Of a DNA stretch of 64,000 nucleotides, positions 1 through 7,923 are shown piece after piece. The first letter of the stretch is position 1. Each line of letters opens with the position of its first letter. The DNA comes from Castellaniella sp049673105 (GTDB taxonomy: Bacteria > Pseudomonadota > Gammaproteobacteria > Burkholderiales > Burkholderiaceae_B), in NCBI RefSeq assembly GCF_049673105.1, contig NZ_JBATXG010000008.1:134061-198060 (forward strand), in the 5' to 3' direction. Position numbers and translations under genes: made by a program. The notes under the pieces are model-generated. The model had not been told where the DNA came from, searched no databases, and worked only from the letters and a program-made list of their open reading frames with translations.

Positions 1-1422
1 CCGGTGTCCGATGCAGGTCGCAAGCCGGTGGTGATCGTCGGCGCCGGCACGGCGGGCGCCATGCTGATGCGCGAATTGGCGCGCAGCCCAAGCTGGCGGG
101 TGGTGGCGCTGGTGGACGATGATCGGCACAAGCGCGGCCTGGAACTGAACGGTTGCCGGGTCGAAGGCGCCACGGTGGACCTGCCCGCCATTTTGCAGCG
201 CCACGGGGCGCGGCATGTGATCCTGGCCATGCCTTCGGCGCCCGCCGACGCCCTGCAGAACGTCACGCGACTGGCGACCGAGGCCGGCGCCGCCCTGTTC
301 ACCATCCCCGGTTTGGCCGAATTGATGAGCGGGCGGGTCGCCATCAATATGATGCGTCCGGTAAAAATCGAAGATCTGCTGGGCCGGGAATCCGTGCGTA
401 TCGACAATGAAAATGTCCAGGCCATGCTGACCGGTAAGCGCATCCTGGTGACCGGGGCGGGCGGATCGATCGGCAGCGAACTATGCCGTCAACTGTCACG
501 CTTTCAGCCGGCCAGCATCGTGTTGCTGGAAGCCAGCGAATTCGCGCTGTACATGATCGAGCAATGGTTTGGCGAACATCGCCCGGAAATCCCCATCGTG
601 CGCCTGGCGGGCGACGTCAAGGACGAATCCCGCATGGCCCAGGTGTTTGCTGACCATCAACCCCAGGTGGTCTTTCATGCAGCGGCCTACAAGCATGTCC
701 CCCTGATGGAGGTCGGCAATGCCTGGCAGGCGGTGCGCAACAATGTCTTGGGCACCCTGACGGTCGCCCGTGCCGCGCGGGACGCGGGCGCCGAGCGCTT
801 CGTGCTGATTTCCACCGATAAAGCCGTGAACCCGACCAACGTCATGGGCGCCACCAAACGCGTGGCGGAAATGGTCTGTGAGGTCTTGCAGCACGGCCCC
901 GGCACGACGCGTTTCCATATCGTGCGCTTTGGCAATGTGCTGGGCAGCACCGGCAGCGTGATCCCCAAATTCCAGTCCCAGATTGCGCATGGCGGCCCGG
1001 TGACCGTGACCCACCCGGACATCAACCGCTATTTCATGTCCATCCCCGAAGCCGCCCAACTGGTGCTGCAGGCGGCCGCCATGGGCAAAGGCGGCGAGAT
1101 TTTCGTCCTGGACATGGGTGAACCAGTCAAGATCGTGGATCTGGCCCGCAACATGATCCGCCTGTCGGGTTTCACCGAAGACGAGATCGGTATCGAATTC
1201 ACCGGCCTGCGCCCCGGTGAAAAGCTGTACGAAGAACTGCTGGCCGACGCAGAGGAAACCCTGCCGACCCCGCATGAAAAGCTGCGTATTGCGCGCTCTC
1301 GGGCGGTGCCGGATCGCTTCTACGAGGAAGTGCAAGGCTGGTTGGCGCAGGAGCCTCAGATGGATGACGATGTGCGCGCGGGGCTGAAGCGCTGGGTGCC
1401 GGAGTATGAGCCTAGGGGGTGA
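1..1422 (+). CDS. Nucleoside-diphosphate-sugar 4,6-dehydratase, WbpM/CapD type (5' partial)
   Basis: C-terminal 473 codons of a UDP-sugar dehydratase used for O-antigen, capsule or glycan precursor synthesis at the inner membrane. The frame is open to base 1, and the family normally has four N-terminal membrane helices that are missing here, so the gene very probably begins upstream; the GTG at 4 is only a possible internal start. A first Rossmann-like domain carries GAGTAGAM (codons 14-21). The catalytic SDR domain follows, with the NAD motif TGAGGSIGSE at codon 151 and STDKAVNP before the active site. The usual YxxxK reads MGATK near codon 282, the Met-for-Tyr variant known from WbpM-type dehydratases. 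The last residues are normal for the family. Confidence 0.9.
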   Translation, partial: PVSDAGRKPVVIVGAGTAGAMLMRELARSPSWRVVALVDDDRHKRGLELNGCRVEGATVDLPAILQRHGARHVILAMPSAPADALQNVTRLATEAGAALFTIPGLAELMSGRVAINMMRPVKIEDLLGRESVRIDNENVQAMLTGKRILVTGAGGSIGSELCRQLSRFQPASIVLLEASEFALYMIEQWFGEHRPEIPIVRLAGDVKDESRMAQVFADHQPQVVFHAAAYKHVPLMEVGNAWQAVRNNVLGTLTVARAARDAGAERFVLISTDKAVNPTNVMGATKRVAEMVCEVLQHGPGTTRFHIVRFGNVLGSTGSVIPKFQSQIAHGGPVTVTHPDINRYFMSIPEAAQLVLQAAAMGKGGEIFVLDMGEPVKIVDLARNMIRLSGFTEDEIGIEFTGLRPGEKLYEELLADAEETLPTPHEKLRIARSRAVPDRFYEEVQGWLAQEPQMDDDVRAGLKRWVPEYEPRG

Positions 1423-1481
1423 GGGAGTGGGTGGTGCGAAAGCGGATGGTTCGGAGAGTAAGTATGTTTGCTGGGTGAGTT

Positions 1482-1910
1482 TTGAGCTATCCCATTGATC
1501 GTATCGTTTATGTCGTTGTGTTGATGATTGGCGTCATATTTGATGCTTATCAGATATACCTTTCCTGGGGGAATCCCTTTCTTGTTTCGGTTGGTTTGTG
1601 TGTCTCTTTGATTGGGCTGGGGCTTATTTTTGTGTCCCTATCAGATGAGGATTGTTTTCGATGGAATTGGTTTATCCTGTATACGGTTCCCATGCTGCTG
1701 TTGGCTCTGGAACTGGTAGTTAAGACATTTGAGATGCAAAATCAGATGCTGGATGCGCTCGGGATTGGTCCAATATATGTGCTACCGGGCAAGGGTGTGG
1801 ACTATGCCCTGGCAGTCAAGGGGCATTGGATTGCCATTATGATCTCCGTGCTTGCCCCTGTTCTTTCTTGGGTGACAAGGGTATTCCTTGATTTTTGCCG
1901 TGAGCGATAA
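1482..1910 (+). CDS. Hypothetical four-helix membrane protein
   Basis: A 142-residue protein I do not recognise. Hydrophobic stretches at about residues 6-28, 33-52, 62-80 and 113-135 suggest four membrane helices with a short Arg-rich cytoplasmic tail (FLDFCRER). The only available start is TTG at 1482; an in-frame ATG at 1464 runs into TGA at 1476. The base composition is visibly AT-richer, with many T-ending codons, than the flanking genes, which suggests transfer. It faces the next minus-strand gene tail to tail with 45 bases between them. Real coding is likely from the clean hydrophobic pattern but function is unknown. Confidence 0.55.
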   Translation: MSYPIDRIVYVVVLMIGVIFDAYQIYLSWGNPFLVSVGLCVSLIGLGLIFVSLSDEDCFRWNWFILYTVPMLLLALELVVKTFEMQNQMLDALGIGPIYVLPGKGVDYALAVKGHWIAIMISVLAPVLSWVTRVFLDFCRER

Positions 1911-1955
1911 GCGGGGTTACGTCCATCACTTCGGACGCCACTCATTTCTGATCGA

Positions 1956-3125
1956 TTATCGGCTGTAGGGGCCGGGTCCAGCCTCAACAGAAGGGTCTTC
2001 AAGAGCAAAAACGCAGTCAAAATATTTCTCAGCGTGCTCCCATGAGACATGTTCTTGCCACAGCGTCAGAAACACACGACTGGCGTCCACGACACTGGGC
2101 TGTGTCTGTAGCGTTTGCAGGCTCAGTGCTTTGAATGTATCTTCGCGATCATGTTGACTACCTATTTGTCCAGCATAGCTGTAGAACTGGCTGATTTTCC
2201 CGGGCTGTGGAAATCGAGGGATATCCTTGCACTGCACACCGGTCTCAGTTGATCGGCCCGTATGTGCCTGCGAGAAACTGTCTTGAACCATGTGCAAGAG
2301 CACACCCATAGCAACTTCGTCCAAATTCTTGCGCACCGCGACGATGCCGGTTGCAAGCAAGTTTATGGCCGTCATGTCTCCGGGAAAGTACTGCCCTAGC
2401 TGTTCTATATCCAGGAGCCGGATATATTCGTCCGTTGGGATTTCCTTGATTGCAATGCCCCATAAGAATCGAGCCCACATCCGCATGCGTTGCATGGTTT
2501 CCCATGCTGGCTCACCATCGCGTGCTGCCATGGAATGGAAGAACTGAAGATCTCCAAAGTGTGATCTATACAGCAGGTAGCTTCCGGGACCAAAAGCAGG
2601 CTTTTCAGGATTGGCGGCCAGGCGCTGGGGGGCAGATTTCTCTGCGTCTGAGAATAGGCCCTGCCAACATTTTGGTTGAGCCGTAGAGCGCAGTGTTACT
2701 GTAGGATTACAGCCCAAAATTCGAGGGGGCGAGGTGCGGTTCAGGGCAAAGGGTGGGTCATCGGGCCAGCGCACGCCATATAGCAATGTTTGGTGCTTCA
2801 GGACGGTCTCGGTTGTTATGCAATCGGATTCTTTTCCTAGAGGGACGGCGCAGCCAAGAGCATTGAGCGTAATCGCCTCATGCACTGGGTGCTTGAGCAT
2901 TGGAACGAAGGTGCCGATAATCCATTGCCCAGCGCCGTCCAGCAAGCTGTTGCTGCCGACACTGGTTAACTGTCGGTCAACGTCGCTAATGCGCGGTAGG
3001 ATCTGAAAAGCAGAGGCGTTCGATGAGACGATAATGCTGATCGTCAGCAATGCCGTACGGTAGTTGAATCTGATCTTGGTCATTGGTTGTTGCCACGCAG
3101 TACGACTCAATCGATCCTTTAACAT
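1956..3125 (-). CDS. Exported protein with zinc-dependent phospholipase C-like motifs
   Basis: A 389-residue protein. If translation starts at 3125 a short Arg-containing extension precedes the hydrophobic signal segment; starting at the second Met (3083) gives a standard signal peptide ending near SNASA-FQ. A weak AAGAGA lies upstream of 3125. HPVHE occurs at residues 79-83, and HMVQDSFSQAH at 278-288. The spacing His278, Asp282, His288 matches the His118/Asp122/His128 zinc ligands of Bacillus phospholipase C and S1/P1-fold enzymes. Inference: a secreted or periplasmic metallo-phosphodiesterase or lipase-like enzyme. Codon use is AT-richer than most of the window, like its neighbour, so both may have arrived together. 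Confidence 0.6.
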   Translation of the reverse strand: MLKDRLSRTAWQQPMTKIRFNYRTALLTISIIVSSNASAFQILPRISDVDRQLTSVGSNSLLDGAGQWIIGTFVPMLKHPVHEAITLNALGCAVPLGKESDCITTETVLKHQTLLYGVRWPDDPPFALNRTSPPRILGCNPTVTLRSTAQPKCWQGLFSDAEKSAPQRLAANPEKPAFGPGSYLLYRSHFGDLQFFHSMAARDGEPAWETMQRMRMWARFLWGIAIKEIPTDEYIRLLDIEQLGQYFPGDMTAINLLATGIVAVRKNLDEVAMGVLLHMVQDSFSQAHTGRSTETGVQCKDIPRFPQPGKISQFYSYAGQIGSQHDREDTFKALSLQTLQTQPSVVDASRVFLTLWQEHVSWEHAEKYFDCVFALEDPSVEAGPGPYSR

Positions 3126-3243
3126 ACCAAATTTCTCTTATTGTAACTATACTTGTTTTCACCTTATCTCAGGCACAGGATGATAGGCTGCCAGCAGAGC
3201 TGCTGATCAGTGTGCCCATCACTCAAAAAGGGGGGCGCATCCC

Positions 3244-3591
3244 ATGTACGAATCCCGCAACGAACCCCTGCTGCATCCCGCGCATTTCCGCCGCCGCCTA
3301 GCTTTGCACGCGGCGTATGCCTTGTTCTTGGTGGGCGCGACCTTGCTGGTGGGGGCGCTGGGCCACCGATGGTTCGGCGGCCATGGCTGGCACGACGCCC
3401 TGATGAATGCAGCCTTTGTCATCGGCGGTATCGGCACCTACATCATGCCGGAATCGTACGGGGGGAAGATCTTTTCCGCCGTCTACGGCTTTTTCGTCGG
3501 TCTGATCGTCATGGCGACCCTGGGCGTGATGCTGGCGCCGATCGCCCATCGCATCATGCACAAATTCCACCTGGACGAGACGGACGACTAG
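3244..3591 (+). CDS. Small membrane protein, potassium-channel-pore-like topology
   Basis: A 115-residue protein with two long membrane helices (about 20-42 and 78-102) flanking a hydrophobic re-entrant-like segment that reads ALMNAAFVIGGIGTYIMP. The arrangement helix / pore-like loop / GKIFSAVYGFFVGL helix resembles two-helix ion channels, but the TVGYG selectivity filter is absent, so channel function is speculative. ATG at 3244 follows a run of G residues at good spacing. Its TAG stop (3589-3591) is part of the terminal inverted repeat of the palindromic element that follows, so the C-terminus may have been set by that insertion. Confidence 0.6.
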   Translation: MYESRNEPLLHPAHFRRRLALHAAYALFLVGATLLVGALGHRWFGGHGWHDALMNAAFVIGGIGTYIMPESYGGKIFSAVYGFFVGLIVMATLGVMLAPIAHRIMHKFHLDETDD

Positions 3592-3753
3592 TGTGCTGTT
3601 CGACTAATCCGTACATTTAAATTTGGGTGGATGCGATGTCCAGACAAGGCGCAAACCGCAGCGATAGCAGTAGCTATCGCGAGGATTTGTAACGCAGTAT
3701 GGGCATCGCAGACGCCAAATTTAAGTACGAGTATTAGTCGAACAGCACACTAG
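3588..3753. mobile_element. 166-bp palindromic MITE-like element
   Basis: The two ends are a perfect 21-bp inverted repeat (3588-3608 and 3733-3753) beginning CTAGTGTGCTG. Inside, further arms pair imperfectly (GTAC..TTAAATTTGG..TGCGATG on both strands). The exact centre is a perfect 8-bp stem, GCGATAGC-AGTA-GCTATCGC (3661-3680). The hairpin centre coincides with the element centre at 3670.5. There is no coding capacity. CTAG flanks both ends and could be a 4-bp target duplication, although it is itself palindromic. It sits exactly between two genes, starting in the stop codon of one and ending 5 bases before the start of the next. Confidence 0.75.
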
Positions 3754-3758
3754 GCCTC

Positions 3759-4124
3759 ATGCCGGAGTTCAAAAACGGTTTTGGCCGGTGCTTTGCTGCG
3801 CTGGGTCTGTTTCTGGCCTGTGTGGCCTTCAATCTGCCTGCTTATGCTGCCAACCAACCTTGCAGCGGTCGCAAGGGCGGGGTCTCGCATTGCCAGGGGG
3901 AAACCTTTGTCTGCAACGATGGTTCCGTCAGTGCCAGCAAGCGTTCGTGCAGCGCCTCGCCTGTTGGTGGGAGTAATTTCGCCCCGGCGCCGGCCCAACG
4001 ATCTGCTGCGCCGTCGGCGGGGGAATCATCCTGTTCATGCCGTGCAGGCGCATACTGCACAGGCCCCCGAGGCGGGCGATATTGCTATTCCGACAGCGGC
4101 AGGAAAAGCTATTTGCGGAAGTAA
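3759..4124 (+). CDS. Small Cys-rich secreted protein
   Basis: A 121-residue protein with a signal peptide (hydrophobic core GLFLACVAFNLPAYA, cleavage after YAA). The mature part has a Cys-containing N-terminal module, PCSGRKGGVSHCQG, a low-complexity Ser/Ala/Pro linker, and a basic Cys-containing tail (CSCRAGAYC.. PRGGRYCYSDSGRKSYLRK). About eight mature cysteines suggest disulfides and a periplasmic or extracellular location. I do not recognise a named family. ATG 3759 lies 5 bases after the palindromic element, so its original promoter region was probably displaced. A 51-bp diverged copy of its N-terminal module is found at 5269-5319. Confidence 0.6.
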   Translation: MPEFKNGFGRCFAALGLFLACVAFNLPAYAANQPCSGRKGGVSHCQGETFVCNDGSVSASKRSCSASPVGGSNFAPAPAQRSAAPSAGESSCSCRAGAYCTGPRGGRYCYSDSGRKSYLRK

Positions 4125-4254
4125 GGTGGGGCGTACGAGCTGGGCATGTCGCCTGGCGCCTTCCCGCCGTGACAAACAGGATCACGCAGCGCTCTGAACA
4201 GCCCTGCTATGCCGCATCATCAAGCCCTGTCCGATCCACAGGGAAACCATCCTC

Positions 4255-5256
4255 ATGGGCAAGATCGATGCGGCCTACCGGCGCTTGTTCCAGCATCAGG
4301 AAATTCTGCGCGACCTCATGGCCTGCGTGCTGTCTCCCGAATTGTTCGCGTCTTTGGACTGGGCACGTATGCAGCCCGTTACCACTAATCATGTAGGCGA
4401 CCGTTTGCAGCAGCGCGCAGGGGATTGTGCATGGCTGATTCCGTGGATCAGGAAGCCGCTGCACGCCTCGGTCCCCGGTCTGTGTATTCTGCTGCTGTTC
4501 GAGCAGCAGACGCAGCCCGATAAAACGATGGCGCTGCGCATCGTCTTCTACGCCAGTCTGAGCTATCAGACGCTGCTGCGCCACGATCTTGTGCGCCTGC
4601 CCCTGCCGCCCGTGCTGCCAGTGGTGTTGTATGGCGGCGATGTTCCCTGGACGTCGGCCCAGAGCATGGCTGAACTGTTGGACGAAGTGCCCACTGATCT
4701 GGCGCCGTACCAGCCCCAGATACGCTACCTGTTGGTTAATGAACGCGAGCTGCTAGAGGGCGCACAGCTGCCTGACCGCAACTTGGCTGCCTTGATGCTG
4801 CGCCTGGCCAGAAGCCGAGATGTTGAGCAATGGCGCGATTTATTGCACACTTTGATGGACGTGGTGCGCGGTCCGGGCCACGAAGAACTGAATCGCAGCC
4901 TCACCGCCTGGCTACAGTACGTGGCCCGAGGCGACGACAGCCCCACGCGGCAACTGCCACCCGTCAATTCCTTACAGGAGCTCGATATGATGATCGCTGA
5001 GAAACCCGGCATCTGGGCGCAACATTGGCGGCAAGAAGGACGACAGGAAGGACGACAGGAAGGGCAGGCAGAAGGCCGCACCAAAGGCCAGGCCGATCTG
5101 CTCTTACGACAAATTCAGCGCCGCTTCGGCCCTGTCTCTGAAGAGGTTGAGCAATGTGTCCGTACCGCCAAAACAGAACAACTGGAAACTTGGTCGCTGA
5201 ATATCCTGGATGCCACCAGCTTAAGTGAGGTCTTCCGAGGTGAGCCGGGCCAGTAG
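4255..5256 (+). CDS. Rpn/YhgA family recombination-promoting nuclease
   Basis: A 333-residue protein of the PD-(D/E)XK family long annotated as putative transposase (Transposase_31/Rpn). The N-terminus AYRRLFQHQEILRDLM matches the family's HD..K.LFsHPE..RDLL opening. The nuclease core shows GDCAW, then LLFEQQTQPDKTMALRI, the E-x-Q equivalent of the usual EFQS. The C-terminus has the typical charged repeat with four Q/R-EG units (about residues 262-275) before a DUF4351-like LLLRQIQRRFG segment. Family members act on DNA and promote RecA-independent recombination. It lies in the accessory stretch, between the Cys-rich gene and its decayed copy. It is not itself an insertion sequence; no terminal repeats are seen. 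Confidence 0.85.
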   Translation: MGKIDAAYRRLFQHQEILRDLMACVLSPELFASLDWARMQPVTTNHVGDRLQQRAGDCAWLIPWIRKPLHASVPGLCILLLFEQQTQPDKTMALRIVFYASLSYQTLLRHDLVRLPLPPVLPVVLYGGDVPWTSAQSMAELLDEVPTDLAPYQPQIRYLLVNERELLEGAQLPDRNLAALMLRLARSRDVEQWRDLLHTLMDVVRGPGHEELNRSLTAWLQYVARGDDSPTRQLPPVNSLQELDMMIAEKPGIWAQHWRQEGRQEGRQEGQAEGRTKGQADLLLRQIQRRFGPVSEEVEQCVRTAKTEQLETWSLNILDATSLSEVFRGEPGQ

Positions 5257-5268
5257 CCACTCGTCCAG

Positions 5269-5319
5269 GCTGCCGGCAGGCCCTGCAGCGATCGCAAGGG
5301 TGGGATTTCGCGTTTCCAG
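5269..5319 (+). pseudogene. Decayed fragment of the Cys-rich secreted protein gene
   Basis: These 51 bases align without gaps to 3846-3896 at roughly three quarters identity, and the translated motif PCSDRKGGIS is recognisable beside PCSGRKGGVS of the gene at 3759. There is no start, signal peptide or continuation, so it is a remnant of a duplication or of an older arrangement in which the Rpn gene lay between two copies. Confidence 0.45.
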
Positions 5320-5331
5320 CCCCAGATGCGC

Positions 5332-5363
5332 AAAAAAGCCTGCCGCACTTGCATGCGGCAGGC
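5332..5363 (-). terminator. Rho-independent terminator of the DUF4148 gene
   Basis: Perfect 10-bp stem GCCTGCCGCA / TGCGGCAGGC (5338-5363) with a 6-base loop, followed on the minus strand by six T residues (5337-5332). It begins 27 bases after the DUF4148 stop codon. Confidence 0.85.
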
Positions 5364-5389
5364 CTCAATCTCAAGCCGTAGCGCGGTGA

Positions 5390-5707
5390 TTACAGAACTT
5401 GGGGATACTGGTTGTGGTTTTCCCCGCTGCTCACCAGGCCTGCACGTTTCGCGTTTTCCAATTCCTTCAGAACTTGGGTGCGGGTCATGCTCGGGCCGTC
5501 GGCCTGCAGTTGCGGATAGCTGTTATCTTCACCTGCCGTGATCAAGCCCTGGGACTGCGCCAAGCGCAGGTCCTGGACGACTTCGGCGCGTGTCTGGGTG
5601 CTGGGCGTCACGGTTTCCGGGTAGCTGTTGTTTTCGGCTTGTGCGATGCCGGCGGAAGCCAGGCCCAGGGACAGAATGGCGATAGAGGCGGCGGCGGTGA
5701 TTTTCAT
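5390..5707 (-). CDS. DUF4148 family secreted protein
   Basis: A 105-residue exported protein; DUF4148 proteins are abundant in Burkholderiales and their function is unknown. The signal peptide MKITAAASIAILSLGLASAG ends near AQA-ENN. The mature protein carries three spaced N-x-YP motifs (NNSYPE, DNSYPQ, HNQYPQ) around two T-R-x-x-V-x-x-[DE]-L helices (TRAEVVQDL and TRTQVLKEL), so it looks like an internal duplication. ATG at 5707 was chosen because AAGGAAATCACC lies directly upstream; a longer frame would begin at TTG 5722 inside that ribosome site. It is transcribed alone and ends at a strong terminator. Confidence 0.85.
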   Translation of the reverse strand: MKITAAASIAILSLGLASAGIAQAENNSYPETVTPSTQTRAEVVQDLRLAQSQGLITAGEDNSYPQLQADGPSMTRTQVLKELENAKRAGLVSSGENHNQYPQVL

Positions 5708-5868
5708 GGTGATTTCCTTCAATTTGTGTAGATAACTGAGCAGGGCGTTGCGGGTTTTCCGCTCGGTGAGTCATATCCTGCTTTGTTGGAAACAGTATGA
5801 TCTATTGCTCCAGAAAGATAAATTAGGCAAAATCGAATTCATATTTCTATTTTTGGTGGTAATTGACA

Positions 5869-6375
5869 GTGAGCAGTCAACATGACTCTGTCCAGGCCCT
5901 GATCGCCGCGCTGGATCTGCAACCACATCCGGAAGGCGGGTATTACCGCGAGGTCTTCCGTTCAGGCTTGCAGGTGCCGTTTCAGGGGGCGCAGCGCAGC
6001 GCCGGAACGTCGATCTACTATTTGCTGGCGCGGGGTGCCTGGTCGGCCTGGCATCGCATCGATGCCGATGAGATCTGGTGCTTTCATGCGGGCGGCCTGC
6101 TGGACCTGCATGTGCTGCTGCCTGACGGCGGTTTGCTGACGCATCGTTTGGGCGATCCCGTGCGCTATCCTGGGGCGGTGTATCAGGCGGTGGTCCCTGC
6201 CGGCTGCTGGTTTGCGGCGCAATTGGTCGATGCCGACGACTTCGTGCTGGCGGGCTGCCTGGTGGCGCCCGGCTTCGAATTCGCCGGCTTTGAATTGGCC
6301 GGCGAAGCGGACCTGGCGGATGCCATTGACCGCCATGGCGATTGGGTGTGCGGCTTACTGGCGCACGCGCGTTGA
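5869..6375 (+). CDS. Cupin family protein (DUF985)
   Basis: A 168-residue single-domain cupin of the DUF985/cupin_5 type. The family signature is visible: LQPHPEGGYYREVFRS, then SIYYLL, WHRIDADEIWCFHAGG and a Pro-rich strand ending FEFAGFELA. Metal-binding function is assumed from the fold; the substrate is unknown. GTG at 5869 is preferred because GGTGGT (5855-5860) is well spaced before it, but TTG at 5863 is possible. The last 21 bases overlap the convergent DUF4105 gene. Confidence 0.85.
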   Translation: MSSQHDSVQALIAALDLQPHPEGGYYREVFRSGLQVPFQGAQRSAGTSIYYLLARGAWSAWHRIDADEIWCFHAGGLLDLHVLLPDGGLLTHRLGDPVRYPGAVYQAVVPAGCWFAAQLVDADDFVLAGCLVAPGFEFAGFELAGEADLADAIDRHGDWVCGLLAHAR

Positions 6376-7332
6376 AAAATCCGCCCCCGGCCCGGCCTGC
6401 GCCGCGCGCTGTGTGATGTCCCCCTGTGCGCGCAAGACAGCCAGGGGCTGGCGCGTATCCAGGCCGCCATGCCGGTACAGATATTCCGGCAGGTACCCCG
6501 ACAGGATCAGGCGGATGTCCATCGGCAATCCGGGCACGATGGGCCGGACCATATCGTAGACCAGCGTGGTGCAGTTCGCCGTCACGGTGTTGTAGAACTG
6601 TGGGGCATCGGCCAGGCGGTTGGCGCTGTCCACGTAGGCCAGGAATAGCTGGCGCATCGCGGCCTGGGGCATGTGGATGGGATACAGGAAAAGCTGCTCG
6701 CCGCGCGGGCCGGCGCGCACGTAAAGGATGTCGCGCTCTTCCGACGCGATGATGCTGCGCTCGAACTGCTTGAAGAATCCGCCGACTGTGGAAAAGGATT
6801 CGTGGCGTTCCTTGCGGATTTCCACGGAAAACGCCAGATGGCGGCCATCTGTAAAGCCAAAGGACACCAGGGTGTGGGCGATGGCCGGCCCCATCCAGTG
6901 GGACAGGGCCATGTCCACGGACTGCAGGGTGTCCAGATCGTAGGATGCGTCCTGCCAGCGGACGGTGTAATCGGTGTCGCTGCGCCAATCGAAATTGCGG
7001 ATGTTGTGCAGCGTGACGACGGATCCCTGGACGCGGCCCGTCAGGCTGCGGGCCACATCGTCGGTCCAGTCGCGCTGATTCGAGGGCGTCAGGCTGATCC
7101 ACCAGACCGCCAGCATCATGGCGGCTGCGGCCAGTGTCCAACGGGCTGGTACGGCGTAGCGGTGCTGGACCCATAGGGATGCCAGGCCCGCCAGCACACT
7201 GGCCGCCCATAACCCCATCCAGATCATCCGTAGCCCTTGCCCGCCCGGCGCCTGAACCCAGAGCGCGGTCAGCCCCCAGGCCAGGGCCAGCAGCAGGACG
7301 AAGGACAACAGGCTTTGCGTCAGAATGTGCAT
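6355..7332 (-). CDS. DUF4105 domain membrane protein
   Basis: A 325-residue protein with three N-terminal membrane helices (about residues 6-26, 34-53 and 64-81) and a large extracytoplasmic DUF4105 domain. Conserved features are VTLHNIRNFDWRSDTDYT, HTLVSFGFTDGRHLAFSVEIR and a likely catalytic-type Cys in YNTVTANCTTL. The family is probably a papain-like/NlpC-type hydrolase fold of unknown substrate. It is a monocistronic minus-strand gene overlapping the cupin gene tail to tail. Confidence 0.8.
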   Translation of the reverse strand: MHILTQSLLSFVLLLALAWGLTALWVQAPGGQGLRMIWMGLWAASVLAGLASLWVQHRYAVPARWTLAAAAMMLAVWWISLTPSNQRDWTDDVARSLTGRVQGSVVTLHNIRNFDWRSDTDYTVRWQDASYDLDTLQSVDMALSHWMGPAIAHTLVSFGFTDGRHLAFSVEIRKERHESFSTVGGFFKQFERSIIASEERDILYVRAGPRGEQLFLYPIHMPQAAMRQLFLAYVDSANRLADAPQFYNTVTANCTTLVYDMVRPIVPGLPMDIRLILSGYLPEYLYRHGGLDTRQPLAVLRAQGDITQRAAQAGPGADFSTRVRQ

Positions 7333-7473
7333 GGCAAGGAATGCGGGGGCCGGTCGGCGATGCGGCCCAGTGTATCGGGGTTCATCGAATCCGTCTTTCC
7401 TTTAGGGGTATAGTTTCCAGGTTGCATCCCCTGGCGGACGCATTCCGCGTCCGCGCGACTTGGAGTCAAAACC

Positions 7474-7803
7474 ATGAGTGGTGAATACATCCTGAAGTCT
7501 AGCGGTGATAAATTCCTGTTCAATCTCAGGTCCGGCAATCATCAGGTCATCCTGACCAGCCAACGGTATGCCAGCAAAGCATCGGCGTTGGGGGGGATCG
7601 AATCCGTTCGGAAAAATTCGCCCAGTGATGATCGCTATGGGCGGCTGACAGCCAAGGACGGCTCGCATTACTTCAATCTGACGGCGTCCAATGGCGAGAT
7701 CATCGGCAGCAGCGAAATGTACACCACGGCAGCGGCTCGGGACAAAGGCATCGAGTCGGTCAAGGCCAATGGTCCGACGGCGTCCGTGAAAGACGAAACC
7801 TGA
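7474..7803 (+). CDS. YegP family protein (DUF1508 tandem repeat)
   Basis: A 109-residue cytoplasmic protein made of two DUF1508 repeats: KFLFNLRSGNHQVILTSQRY with ASALGGIESVRKN, then HYFNLTASNGEIIGSSEMY with ARDKGIESVKANG. This is the standard YegP architecture; function is not established, though YegP-like proteins are linked to stress. GGAG stands 8 bases before the ATG. Confidence 0.9.
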   Translation: MSGEYILKSSGDKFLFNLRSGNHQVILTSQRYASKASALGGIESVRKNSPSDDRYGRLTAKDGSHYFNLTASNGEIIGSSEMYTTAAARDKGIESVKANGPTASVKDET

Positions 7804-7923
7804 GGGCTGAACCGCGGCAGGCGGCGCCATGTCCGGCACCGTGCGCAGCGATGCGCGGGGCATGGCGGTTTTGCACTGAAACACCATAAAATACCGGTTT
7901 TCAATTTTCACCGGATTACGACA

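Noticed and set aside
4..6. GTG at base 4 as the true start of the sugar dehydratase
   Set aside because: The frame is open to base 1 and family members have N-terminal membrane helices, so the gene continues upstream.
5032..5085. Short tandem repeat in the Rpn gene as a CRISPR or VNTR
   Set aside because: The repeat encodes the charged Q/R-EG units normal for this family; there are no spacers.
4255..5256. Insertion sequence around the transposase-like protein
   Set aside because: Rpn/YhgA proteins are stand-alone nucleases; no terminal inverted repeats or target duplications bound this gene.
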